DNA of 64,000 nucleotides from contig RPSH01000015.1 in the NCBI GenBank assembly GCA_003946805.1, positions 1-64,000 on the forward strand, in the 5' to 3' direction. The notes below the pieces were generated by a model. The model made no database searches, was not told where the DNA came from, and saw only the letters and a program-made list of their open reading frames with translations. The DNA is from Bacillus sp. 2B10. GTDB taxonomy: Bacteria > Pseudomonadota > Alphaproteobacteria > Sphingomonadales > Sphingomonadaceae. Below, piece after piece: positions 45,207-53,072 of this stretch. A program made the position numbers and the translations under genes. Within the stretch, counting starts at the first letter, position 1; the number at the start of each line of letters is the position of its first letter.

Positions 45207-45539
45207 TCAACGGCAACGGCCACGGCTGCCGCTGCGCTCGATCTCGCGACCGGCCAGCGCGCCTGCGCCCGCACCCAGCAGCGTACCGAGCGTACGGTCG
45301 CCGCGCGAATCGATCGTGCGACCGACCAGCGCACCGGCGACGCCGCCGACGACGAGGCCGGTGGTGCCGTTGGGCTTGCGGCAATAGCGACGACCGTCGC
45401 GGCCGCGCCATTCGCGATACTTGCTGCGGCGCTGTGCCTCGGCCTCGGTCTTGCCGATCGAGACGCCGTGCTTCGAGAAGGTCGGGCCGACCGGTGCCAG
45501 CAGCGAAGCGGCGGCGAGCGCCATCATGATGTTGCGCAT
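45207..45539 (-). CDS. Glycine zipper 2TM domain protein
   Basis: A 110-residue exported protein with a signal peptide (MRNIMMALAAASLLAPVG). TTGLVVGGVAGALVGRTIDSRGDRTLGTLLGAGAGALAGREIERS (59-102) holds two GxxxG-rich helices of the glycine-zipper 2TM fold, as in Rick_17kDa-type outer-membrane lipoproteins. No lipobox Cys follows the signal, so it is not obviously a lipoprotein. Single-gene unit with its own terminator. Confidence 0.83.
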   Translation of the reverse strand: MRNIMMALAAASLLAPVGPTFSKHGVSIGKTEAEAQRRSKYREWRGRDGRRYCRKPNGTTGLVVGGVAGALVGRTIDSRGDRTLGTLLGAGAGALAGREIERSGSRGRCR

Positions 45540-45628
45540 GGGAATGTTCCTTTCGTCCGTGATATGTCGTTGGTCGCTTAACGCATCCTCGCGCTGACGG
45601 TTTCATGAACGAAACGACAGGCATTCGT

Positions 45629-46180
45629 TCAGCTTGGCGAGGGCGCGGCCAGCAACGGATAGCGGGCGACGGGCTCGTACCATGCCCCGTCCCGACCCAG
45701 ATGACTCTCGAACAGGGTGAAGTGATCGACGCGCATCGGCGGCAAGGTGAGCGCGGCGTGGATACGCAAGAATTCTTCGGTCGGCCCCGATGCGGCGTTC
45801 AGCCGGGCGAGCGTGACATGCGGCAGATAGGCGCGCCCCTCGGGCGGCAGGCCGATCCGCACCAGCGCATGGTCGACCTTGCGATGCAGCGCCGCGACGG
45901 CATCGTGCGGCGCGACCCCCGCCCACAGCGCCCGGCCGCGCCTGCCCGTGTCGAACCGCCCGACCCCCGATAGCGCGAGGTCGATCGCCGGCGCGTGGAT
46001 CGATTGCAGCGCCAGCGCGATATCCTCCGCCACCGGCCGTTCGACCTCGCCGATGTAGCGCAGCGTCACGTGGAGCTGGTCGTCATCCTGCCACCGCGCA
46101 CCCTCGACACCGTCCATGATGTCGAACAGCGCCTCGCGCATCGCCGATGGCGGGCGCAACCCTACGAACAGACGGTGCAC
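45629..46180 (-). CDS. thpR: RNA 2',3'-cyclic phosphodiesterase
   Basis: A 183-residue 2H-phosphoesterase (LigT-like) that opens 2',3'-cyclic phosphate ends of RNA. The two HxT motifs are HVTLRYIG (His37/Thr39) and HVTLARL (His121/Thr123). The beginning MHRLFVGLRPP and the FTLFESHLG segment are typical. Divergent from the Bax-inhibitor gene. Confidence 0.92.
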   Translation of the reverse strand: MHRLFVGLRPPSAMREALFDIMDGVEGARWQDDDQLHVTLRYIGEVERPVAEDIALALQSIHAPAIDLALSGVGRFDTGRRGRALWAGVAPHDAVAALHRKVDHALVRIGLPPEGRAYLPHVTLARLNAASGPTEEFLRIHAALTLPPMRVDHFTLFESHLGRDGAWYEPVARYPLLAAPSPS

Positions 46181-46228
46181 GGCCGATTCTCCCGGTAGCG
46201 TAACAAAATGTTGCTTCCCGCGTTTGGG

Positions 46229-46258
46229 TTGAAATCGCGGGCGTAGCCGACGATATTT
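46229..46258 (+). promoter_or_regulatory. Possible promoter of the Bax-inhibitor-1 gene
   Basis: TTGAAA at 46229-46234 and GATATT at 46252-46257 have a 17-bp spacer, about 40 bases before the ATG at 46297. Sequence fit only. Confidence 0.35.
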
Positions 46259-46296
46259 CTAACAGCCGGCATGTGTGCCGGGAAGAGGAGTTTACA

Positions 46297-47037
46297 ATGG
46301 CGAACTGGTCCGATCCCCGGACGTCGGCCGCACCGATCACGCGCACTCGCGAACGCGATATGGCGCGCGACGAAGGGCTGCGGTCCTACATGCTTTCGGT
46401 GTACAACTACATGGCGTCCGGCGTGCTGTTGACCGGCATCGTCGCGCTGTTGTTTTCATGGGGTGGCGACACCTCGATGGCGGCGCAGGTGTTCTACCAG
46501 CCCGGCATCCTGAAGTACGCGATCATCTTCTCGCCGCTGATCTTCGTGATGGTGCTCAGCTTCGGCATTAACCGGCTGTCGACCGGCGCGGCGCAGGGCC
46601 TGTTCTGGGCGTTCGCGGCGATCATGGGTCTGTCGATGTCGACGATCTTCCTGCGCTACACGGGGCCGTCGATCGCGCTGACCTTCTTCGCGACCACCGC
46701 CGCGTTCCTGTCGCTCAGCATCTACGGCTATACGACCAAGCGCGACCTGACCGGGTTCGGCACGTTCCTCATCATGGGTCTGGTCGGTCTGATCGTGGCA
46801 TCGCTGCTCAACCTGTTCTTTCAGTCGGGCATGATGAGCATGATTATCAGCGCGGTCGGCGTGCTGCTGTTCGCCGGGCTGACGGCCTATGACACGCAGC
46901 GGATCAAGGGCCTGTACTTCCAGGTCGCGGGCACCGACTTCGCGGGCAAGGCGGTCATCATGGGCGCGCTGTCGCTGTACCTCGACTTCGTGAACATGTT
47001 CCAGTTCCTGCTGTCGTTCCTCGGCAACCGCGACTGA
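46297..47037 (+). CDS. Bax inhibitor-1 / YccA family membrane protein
   Basis: A 246-residue inner-membrane protein with seven hydrophobic segments. Family motifs: YNYMASGVLLTGIVALL, the IYGYTTKRDLTGFGTFLIMGL segment, and the C-terminal SLYLDFVNMFQFLLSFLGNRD with two Asp that form the pH-sensing pair in BsYetJ. Likely a Ca2+ leak channel or FtsH-linked protein, by family. GAAGAGGAG precedes the ATG at 6-base spacing. Confidence 0.92.
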   Translation: MANWSDPRTSAAPITRTRERDMARDEGLRSYMLSVYNYMASGVLLTGIVALLFSWGGDTSMAAQVFYQPGILKYAIIFSPLIFVMVLSFGINRLSTGAAQGLFWAFAAIMGLSMSTIFLRYTGPSIALTFFATTAAFLSLSIYGYTTKRDLTGFGTFLIMGLVGLIVASLLNLFFQSGMMSMIISAVGVLLFAGLTAYDTQRIKGLYFQVAGTDFAGKAVIMGALSLYLDFVNMFQFLLSFLGNRD

Positions 47038-47054
47038 TCCTCGAACCCATGACG

Positions 47055-47095
47055 ATGCGAAGGGCCCGGCGGGAGACTGCCGGGCCTTTTCGCAT
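47055..47095. terminator. Intrinsic terminator after the Bax-inhibitor gene
   Basis: GGCCCGGC / GCCGGGCC stem with TTTT after it, extended outside by ATGCGAA / TTCGCAT. The long stem can act on both strands. Confidence 0.8.
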
Positions 47096-47149
47096 GGGCG
47101 GAACGCCGGGCGCGGTCGTTTCGTTCTGGTGGTCGAAGGAGTGAGGGAC

Positions 47150-47428
47150 ATGACCAACGACACCACCGGAATCGACGAGAAGGCGCTGTCCTCCCTGTCG
47201 GTCGCACCCGACGGCAACGAGAGCGAGGCGAGCACGCCGGCGCGTGGCGATGCGGGTCGCGACGGCGACCGGGACGATGCGTCGGACGCCGAATCGCGGC
47301 TCGATCGCGGGCTTGACGAATCGATGGACGCGTCCGACCCGCCGGCATCGGTCCAGCCCGGAACCGATGGTCCCGCGCCGTCGTCGGGCTATGACGCCGA
47401 TGCGGAGGCGCAGCGCACCGATCGCTGA
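47150..47428 (+). CDS. Small acidic, disordered protein of unknown function
   Basis: A 92-residue protein dominated by D, S, A, E, G, P and R with no hydrophobic core (DGDRDDASDAESRLDRGLDESMDASD). It is strongly acidic and presumably unstructured. AGGAG lies 8 bases before the ATG. No family is recognised. The codon pattern fits a real gene, but the composition makes this less certain. Confidence 0.6.
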   Translation: MTNDTTGIDEKALSSLSVAPDGNESEASTPARGDAGRDGDRDDASDAESRLDRGLDESMDASDPPASVQPGTDGPAPSSGYDADAEAQRTDR

Positions 47429-47503
47429 AGCAGCGACCGCGACGGTACGGTTCGGGCGGCGTGTCGGGTGGTTCCGGCGCGCCGCTTTCGGTATGTCGGG
47501 CGG

Positions 47504-48130
47504 ATGACGACCGATCGCCTGATGCGCCCGCTGTTGCGCGGGCTCGCGCTGCTGCTGCTGGCCCTGGCGACGATCGTCCCGGCCCATGCGGCAGTGACCA
47601 TCACCTTCTGGTCGCAGGAATTCGGGCAGAATTTCCCGCACGCCTTCTTCACCTTTTCCGGCGCGCCCGATTCCGGCGGTCCGGCGCTGAACGAAAGCTA
47701 TGGTTTCACCGCCAAGGCGATCACCCCGGCGCTGCTGATGGGGTCGGTCGGCGGGCGGATCGACCGGCCCACGCCGTCCTATATCGCCCGCAGCAACGCC
47801 CATTTCTCGCTCGTGCTGAGCGACGCGCAATATGCCGCGGTCCGTTCGCTGATCGTCGAATGGGGGGCGGGGGGCGATTCGCATTACAACCTCAACCGCC
47901 GCAACTGCGTCCATTTCGTCGCCGAGGCGGCCCGGCGATCGGGGTTGCAGGTGGTCGAGGAGCGCAAGCTGATGAAGAAGCCGCGGTCGTTCGTGCAGTC
48001 GGTCGAACGGGCCAATGCCGGGCGGGTGACGGTGATCGAGCTGCCGGCGAAAGCCTATTTCGCGACGCTGCCGCCGCCGGCGGTCACCGACGCTACGCCC
48101 GCGCCCGAAACGGCGACCGCACCGCACTGA
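47504..48130 (+). CDS. Exported protein, possible permuted NlpC/P60-like (DUF4105-like) enzyme
   Basis: A 208-residue protein with a signal peptide (LLRGLALLLLALATIVPAHA). His46 (FPHAFFTF) and His127 / Cys135 (HYNLNRRNCVHFVAEAARRSG) give the His-first, Cys-later order and the N-C-x-H/T-F-V motif of circularly permuted papain-like enzymes. That assignment is inference from motif order; DUF4105-like families share Y-x-L-x-x-x-NC. A C-terminal Thr/Pro/Ala tail follows. Confidence 0.78.
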   Translation: MTTDRLMRPLLRGLALLLLALATIVPAHAAVTITFWSQEFGQNFPHAFFTFSGAPDSGGPALNESYGFTAKAITPALLMGSVGGRIDRPTPSYIARSNAHFSLVLSDAQYAAVRSLIVEWGAGGDSHYNLNRRNCVHFVAEAARRSGLQVVEERKLMKKPRSFVQSVERANAGRVTVIELPAKAYFATLPPPAVTDATPAPETATAPH

Positions 48131-48201
48131 TCGCCGCGTTCGCCCTTTCGCGGTCCCGCCGAATCCGGCAGTCGTGCGACTTCGGATTGGGAGATCGAGC
48201 G

Positions 48202-49086
48202 ATGCGGCGGTGGACGATGGGCATGGTGGTGGTGCTGGCCGGATGCGGACAGGCGGACGAGGCCCCGCCGCCCGCCAACCTGATACAGGACGAACCGGTC
48301 CTGCCCGCCGCCAGCCCCACGCCCGAAACGCTGGTGACGATCCCGACGCGCTTCGTCGGGACGTGGGACAGCGACGGCACGGCATGCGATGCGCCTGCGC
48401 CCGGCGGGAAGCGGCTGGTGGTCGCCGCCAGCGCGTTGCGCATGGGCGACCGCGACCTGCCCGTACGCGGCATCACCGTCGCCGATGCCGGAGCGGTCGA
48501 TGTCGACGTGGTCGGCGATCGCGGCGGCATCACCGAACAGCGCCGCTATCGTTTCGCGCTGGGTGCCGGTGGTTCGCTGGAACTGACCGGAGTCGACGGC
48601 CCGGCGCGGCTGGTGCGCTGCGACGCACCGGCGGGCGCGGAGGCGGCGGCGCGCAACGCGGTGGCGCTCAACCTCGCCCCCGACGGCTTGCAGACCGTGG
48701 CCGGCGCCAGCAGCCGCACGCTGCCCTTCGGCACGCCGGCCGAGGTCGTGCTGCGCGTGGTCGAGGCGGCGACGCAGACCATCCCCGGGCGCTCGACCAA
48801 CGCCGAATGCGGGGAGGGACCGCTGGAGATCGCCACCTATCCGCGGATCGCGGTGTATTTTCAGGAGGGACGCTTCGTCGGCTGGTCGGCGCGCGGGCGC
48901 GGGCTGACGACGATGGCCGGGGTCGGCATCGGGTCGAAGCGCGCGGCGGTCGAATCGGCGATCGTGGCCCCGGTCGAGGAGACCAGCCTCGGCCGCGAAT
49001 TCGCCAGCGGCGGGCTGTCGGGGCTGTACGATGCGAAGGACAACGTCACCGCGCTGTGGGCGGGCAGCACGTGCATCGCCCGGTGA
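48202..49086 (+). CDS. Lipoprotein of unknown function
   Basis: A 294-residue protein with signal and lipobox VVVLAGC (Cys15). A Pro-rich linker (18-40) is followed by RFVGTWDSDGTACDAP, a beta-rich region, and a second part (residues 180-290) containing YPRIAVYFQEGRFVGWSARG. Three further Cys (ACDAP; VRCDAP; AECGEGP; STCIAR) may pair. No known family. Its stop overlaps the GTG of a GNAT remnant. Confidence 0.75.
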   Translation: MRRWTMGMVVVLAGCGQADEAPPPANLIQDEPVLPAASPTPETLVTIPTRFVGTWDSDGTACDAPAPGGKRLVVAASALRMGDRDLPVRGITVADAGAVDVDVVGDRGGITEQRRYRFALGAGGSLELTGVDGPARLVRCDAPAGAEAAARNAVALNLAPDGLQTVAGASSRTLPFGTPAEVVLRVVEAATQTIPGRSTNAECGEGPLEIATYPRIAVYFQEGRFVGWSARGRGLTTMAGVGIGSKRAAVESAIVAPVEETSLGREFASGGLSGLYDAKDNVTALWAGSTCIAR

Positions 49087-49235
49087 TCGCCCCCGCCACC
49101 GCCGGGGATGCGCCGGCGGTGGTGGCGTCATGGCGGGCATGCGGGCTGCGCGCGGCAGGCATCCCGAAGGTCCAGCTGATGGTCCGCGGCGACAATCATG
49201 GCGCGATCGCCTTCCATAACGACGCTATAACGTAG
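49083..49235 (+). pseudogene. Remnant of a GNAT acetyltransferase with an internal deletion
   Basis: The frame begins at GTG 49083 (overlapping the previous stop, GTGA) and reads 50 residues. The first part (APATAGDAPAVVASWRACGL) matches the N-terminus of a GNAT protein. The second (RAAGIPKVQLMVRGDNHGAIAFHND) matches its C-terminal motif B region, normally some 80 residues further on and ending in a Y-x-x-x-GY. The acetyl-CoA loop Q/RxxGxG/A is absent. It looks like a deletion-fused relic. Confidence 0.7.
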
Positions 49236-49253
49236 ATACTGATAGTCACTTGC
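49235..49253 (+). promoter_or_regulatory. Fur-box-like site before the siderophore receptor
   Basis: GATACTGATAGTCACTTGC agrees with the consensus Fur box (GATAATGATAATCATTATC) at 14 of 19 positions. It sits 54 bases before the ATG of the TonB receptor. Predicted iron-dependent repression. Confidence 0.65.
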
Positions 49254-49306
49254 AAAAGCAGTAAGGGCGGATTAGGCGGCGCGAAGCATCACAGGGATAG
49301 TTTCGC

Positions 49307-51448
49307 ATGTCGCCATTCGCCGTTCTCCTCGCCGCCACCGCGCTCGCGCCGACCGCCGCGCCGGCCCCCGCGCCGGAAGACCCCGTGCAGCGCGGCGACG
49401 AGATCGTCGTCACCGGGCTGCGGACCGAAGGCAGCGACGATTACGCGGTCAAGGCGCAGAGCACCGCCACCCGCCTGCCGCTGTCGCTGCGCGAGACGCC
49501 GCAGTCGGTCAGCGTCGTTACCCGCGCACAGATTGACGATTTCCAGCTGAACGATATCAACGCGCTGCTGGCGACGGTGCCCGGCGTGAACGTGCAGGCG
49601 CAGGAAACCGACCGCTTCTATTATTCGGCGCGCGGCTTCGATATCCAGACGTTCCAGATCGACGGCATCGGCCTGCCGTTTCCGTTCCAGATTCAGAACG
49701 GCTCGATCGATACCGCGATGTACGACCGGATCGAGGTGGTGCGCGGCGCGCCGGGGCTGTTGTCGTCGACCGGCAACCCGTCGGCGGTCATCAACTTCAT
49801 CCGCAAGCGCCCGACGACCGATTTCTCGGCCAGCGCCAGCGCGCAATATGGCTCGTTCAACCAGTTGCGGCTGGACGGCGACGTCAGCGTACCGCTGACC
49901 GCGAACGGATCGATCCGCGCCCGCGTGGTCGGCTCCTATCTGGATACCGACAGCTATCTCACGCGCTACGGCCTGCGCCGCTGGACCGGCTATGGCATCG
50001 TCGAGGCGGATCTCGGCCCCGATACCGTCGTCAGCGCCGGCTATGGCCGACAGAACCACAAGAGCCGGGCGGCGATGTGGGGCGGCCTTCCGCTCTATTA
50101 CCGCGACGGCAGCCGCATCGACTATGCGCGTTCGACCAACAGCGCACCCGACTGGTCGAGCTATGACATCACCGATGGCCAGATCTTCGGCGACGTGACC
50201 CATCGCTTCGGCGACTGGACCGCCAGGGTGTCGTTGCAGCGCCGGGCGATCGACGAGGATGACAGCCTGTTCTATGTCTATGGTGCGAACACCGGGGTGA
50301 ACGCCGCGCCCGACCGCGCGACCGGCCTCGGCATCGTCAGCTATCCCGGTCGCTTCCGCGGCGGAGCGCGCAACCTGACGATCGACGGCAATATCAGCGG
50401 CACGGTGTCGCTGTTCGGGCGGACCCATGACGTCATGTTCGGCGCCAACCGTTCGGCGCAGCGCTACACGCAGGATTCGGCGTACGACAACGCCGCCATC
50501 GGCATCCCGGTGCCGCTGTTCGGCGGCTTCGACGGGTCGTTTCCCTATCCCGATTTCCCGGCGTTCACCCGCAGCCTCGACAGCCACAGCCGGCGCGAGA
50601 CGGTGTACGGCCTGATCCGGCTGAACCCGGTCGATGCGTTGAAGGTGATGGTCGGCGCCAATGCCACCCGCGCGTTCAGCGAGGGGATCTCCTATGGCGC
50701 CCCGACCGACTACGACCGCGCGCGCTTCCTGCCGTTCGTCGGTGCGACCTACGACCTGACCGGCAATATCAGCGCCTATGCGAGCTTCGCGACGATCTTC
50801 AATCCGCAGACGCAGACCGACGTGAGCCGTCGCCTGATCGCCCCGATCGAGGGGGACAATCTGGAGGCCGGGCTGAAGGGCGAATGGCTCGGCGGGCGGC
50901 TGAACGCCAGCGTCGCGCTGTTCCAGGCGCGGCAGAAGAACACCGCCGAGGCCGCGGGCTTCGATCCGGCGATCGGCCAGAATGTGTTCCGCGGCATCGA
51001 CGCAACCTCGCGCGGCATCGAGTTCGAGATGAGCGGCGAACTCGCACCGGGGTTGCAGGCGACCGGCGGCTTCACCGCAATGCGCATCCGGGGCGAGAAC
51101 GATCAGCCGGTGCGGACCTTCGTTCCGCGCAACACCGCGCGGCTCAACATCGTGTGGTCGCCGACGATGCTCCCTGCGCTGAAGGTCGGCGCATCGGGCC
51201 AGTATCAGAGCCGCATGTACCTCGAACCCGACGGCGTCATCGCGACCACCGGGCAGCAGGTGCGGATCACGCAGGACGGCTATGCCACGGTCGACCTGAT
51301 GGCGCGCTATGCGCTGACGCCGCGGGTGTCGCTGTCGGCCAATGTCCGCAACATCAACGATGCGAAGGCGCTGAGCGCGATCAACTTCGACCAGGGGTTC
51401 TTCATCGCACCGCGCACGGTGCTGGGGACGCTGCGGGTCAGTTACTGA
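49307..51448 (+). CDS. TonB-dependent siderophore receptor
   Basis: A 713-residue outer-membrane receptor that takes up Fe-siderophore complexes with TonB energy. A signal peptide (MSPFAVLLAATALAPTAAPA) is followed by a TonB-box-like EIVVTGLR, the plug domain (RETPQSVSVVTRAQIDDFQ; ARGFDIQTFQIDGIGLPF; MYDRIEVVRGAPGLLSSTGNPSAVINFIRKRP) and a 22-strand barrel ending in LRVSY with an aromatic C-terminus. The plug motif RETPQSVSVV is the catecholate/hydroxamate siderophore subgroup. A Fur-like site precedes it. The exact siderophore is unknown. Confidence 0.92.
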   Translation: MSPFAVLLAATALAPTAAPAPAPEDPVQRGDEIVVTGLRTEGSDDYAVKAQSTATRLPLSLRETPQSVSVVTRAQIDDFQLNDINALLATVPGVNVQAQETDRFYYSARGFDIQTFQIDGIGLPFPFQIQNGSIDTAMYDRIEVVRGAPGLLSSTGNPSAVINFIRKRPTTDFSASASAQYGSFNQLRLDGDVSVPLTANGSIRARVVGSYLDTDSYLTRYGLRRWTGYGIVEADLGPDTVVSAGYGRQNHKSRAAMWGGLPLYYRDGSRIDYARSTNSAPDWSSYDITDGQIFGDVTHRFGDWTARVSLQRRAIDEDDSLFYVYGANTGVNAAPDRATGLGIVSYPGRFRGGARNLTIDGNISGTVSLFGRTHDVMFGANRSAQRYTQDSAYDNAAIGIPVPLFGGFDGSFPYPDFPAFTRSLDSHSRRETVYGLIRLNPVDALKVMVGANATRAFSEGISYGAPTDYDRARFLPFVGATYDLTGNISAYASFATIFNPQTQTDVSRRLIAPIEGDNLEAGLKGEWLGGRLNASVALFQARQKNTAEAAGFDPAIGQNVFRGIDATSRGIEFEMSGELAPGLQATGGFTAMRIRGENDQPVRTFVPRNTARLNIVWSPTMLPALKVGASGQYQSRMYLEPDGVIATTGQQVRITQDGYATVDLMARYALTPRVSLSANVRNINDAKALSAINFDQGFFIAPRTVLGTLRVSY

Positions 51449-51484
51449 CCGGGGGGGCTTTCCCCCTCGAACCCGATCCACTCC

Positions 51485-51600
51485 GTTCGGTTCGAGCAGC
51501 TTCGAGCGAAGTCGAGAAGCGTCCGTCGAGAATGTCCCGTTGGGGCAAGGTGTTCTCGACTGGCGCTTCTCGACAGGCTCCAAGCTGCTCGAACCAAACG
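51485..51600. repeat. Family-C inverted repeat
   Basis: Left arm GTTCGGTTCGAGCAGCTTCG ... GTCGAGAAGCG and right arm CGCTTCTCGAC ... CAAGCTGCTCGAACCAAAC, about 36 bases each, almost perfect inverted copies around a 42-base centre (GTTGGGGCAAGG). Only one copy in this window. It lies between the convergent receptor and ferredoxin reductase genes. Confidence 0.75.
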
Positions 51601-51624
51601 GTATTGGCTTGGGCAGGGGTAAGC

Positions 51625-52443
51625 CTACCCCACGAACGCCCGCTCGATCACGTAATCGCCCGGCTTCGCGTTCGACCCTTCCTCGAATCCCAGCCCCTCG
51701 AGATATTCCGAGAAGTCGCGGATCATCTCGGTCGAACCGCACAGCATCACGCGGTCGGTTGACGGGTCGAACGCCTGCGCGCCGCCGATGCGCGCCGAAA
51801 ACAGCGTGCCGTTGTCGACCAGCGCGTCGATGCGGCCGGTGGTGTGGAACGGCTCGCGCGTGACGGTCGGGACATAGGTGAATTGCTGCGCCGCCTGATC
51901 CTCGACCAGTGGATCGCCCGCGAGGTTCGCCTCCAGCGTGGTGCGGAACGCCAGGTCCGACACGCGGCGCACCGAATGGACGACGACGATCGACGCATAC
52001 ATGTCATAGACGTCGGGATCGCGGATCAGCGACAGGAACGGGGCCAGGCCAGTGCCGGTCGACAGCATGAACAGCCGCGAACCGGGCTTCAGCGCGTCGG
52101 TGACCAGCGTGCCGGTCGGCTTCTTGCCGAGGAACAGCTCGTCGCCCGGCACGATCTGTTGCAGCCGCGATGTCAGCGGGCCGTCGGCGACCTTGATCGA
52201 CAGGAACTCCAGCTCCTCGGCATAGGCGGGGCTGGCGATCGAATAGGCACGCAGCAGCGGCTTGCCGTTGTCGCCGGGCAGGCCGATCATCACGAACTCG
52301 CCCGAACGGAAGCGGAAGCTGGGCGGACGGGTGATGGTGAAGCTGAAGAGATGCTCGTTCCAGTGGCGCACCGAACGCACGCGCTCGACGCTGAGCGCAT
52401 TGGTGGGTTCGAGGCCGTGGACGACGGCGGTGCGGTCGGTCAT
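51625..52443 (-). CDS. fpr: Ferredoxin--NADP reductase
   Basis: A 272-residue FAD flavoprotein moving electrons between NADPH and ferredoxin. FAD motif RAYSIAS (65-71), NADP motif STGTGLAPFLSLI (128-140), CGSTEMIRDF near residue 235 and the C-terminal DYVIERAFVG (Phe/Val-Gly end of bacterial FNR subclass I). It follows the 142-residue CxC gene by 8 bases, so both likely share a Fur-controlled transcript. Possible roles are reductive siderophore iron release or oxidative-stress defence. Confidence 0.92.
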   Translation of the reverse strand: MTDRTAVVHGLEPTNALSVERVRSVRHWNEHLFSFTITRPPSFRFRSGEFVMIGLPGDNGKPLLRAYSIASPAYAEELEFLSIKVADGPLTSRLQQIVPGDELFLGKKPTGTLVTDALKPGSRLFMLSTGTGLAPFLSLIRDPDVYDMYASIVVVHSVRRVSDLAFRTTLEANLAGDPLVEDQAAQQFTYVPTVTREPFHTTGRIDALVDNGTLFSARIGGAQAFDPSTDRVMLCGSTEMIRDFSEYLEGLGFEEGSNAKPGDYVIERAFVG

Positions 52444-52451
52444 GATAATCC

Positions 52452-52880
52452 TTACGTCCTGACGTTGGTCCCCGGCGGCAGCCCGACCTGTCCGAGCATT
52501 GCCGCCGTCCGGGCCAGCGCGCAAAAAGTGGGGGCGATCGCCTGTTCGGCGACCAGCAGCGAAAGCGTGGTCCGCGCCTTCGCATCGCGTCCCGTTACGA
52601 GATCGCGCGCCAAGGTCAAGAGAACCGATTCATCGTCGGTCACAAGCCCGCATTTACAATTGATCTGGATCGGTACCCGGGCATGGGTGGACAGCTGCGT
52701 CATCCATCCGTCGAAATCGCCCAGCGCGTCGAGCGCGCCCGACTGGGCGAAGCGCGCCGCCAGCAGCGCGGCGGGGCACTGGCACGCGCTGCGCCCCGCG
52801 ACCCATAGCCGGATCGCTTCGATAAGGAAGCGGTCGCCGGGGGAAAGAGCCGATACCGGCCGGTCGATCAGATCGTACAT
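52452..52880 (-). CDS. CxC protein of unknown function, iron-linked
   Basis: A 142-residue cytoplasmic-looking protein. Two CxC motifs, CQC (33-35) and CKC (75-77), plus Cys120, suggest metal or Fe-S binding. The rest is helical with LRLWVAGR near the start and a C-terminal TTLSLLVAEQAIAPTFCALARTAAML. No family is recognised. A Fur-box-like site ends 9 bases upstream of its ATG and fpr follows in the same direction. Function is open; a regulator, iron-storage or assembly partner are all possible. Confidence 0.75.
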   Translation of the reverse strand: MYDLIDRPVSALSPGDRFLIEAIRLWVAGRSACQCPAALLAARFAQSGALDALGDFDGWMTQLSTHARVPIQINCKCGLVTDDESVLLTLARDLVTGRDAKARTTLSLLVAEQAIAPTFCALARTAAMLGQVGLPPGTNVRT

Positions 52881-52888
52881 AGCGCCTC

Positions 52889-52907
52889 GCTATTGATACT
52901 CATTCGC
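52889..52907 (-). promoter_or_regulatory. Fur-box-like site before the CxC gene
   Basis: On the minus strand GCGAATGAGTATCAATAGC matches the Fur consensus at 13 of 19 positions. It lies between the CxC gene (ATG at 52880) and the divergent chemoreceptor gene. Confidence 0.6.
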
Positions 52908-53072
52908 ACTGGCTATCGTGGCGCGGGCGGGTCGTCAATGGCTGCGTTTCGGGGCGCGGCGAACGGTTCGGCACCGGCGCCGGTCCGACCGCCATGCGCG
53001 TCGCGCGGCGCCGCATAAACGCGATCTTCAACATTTCGCGGCAGGTCGGATCGGATACGAAGAGGTGAGCGC

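Noticed and set aside
51449..51470. Terminator hairpin (GGGGGG CTTT CCCCC) after the TonB receptor
   Set aside because: The stem is short, made only of G/C runs, and no T tract follows; it may be chance.
49289..51742. An 817-codon minus-strand frame over the TonB receptor
   Set aside because: Antisense of a clear receptor, and it runs into the adjoining fpr gene and the family-C repeat.
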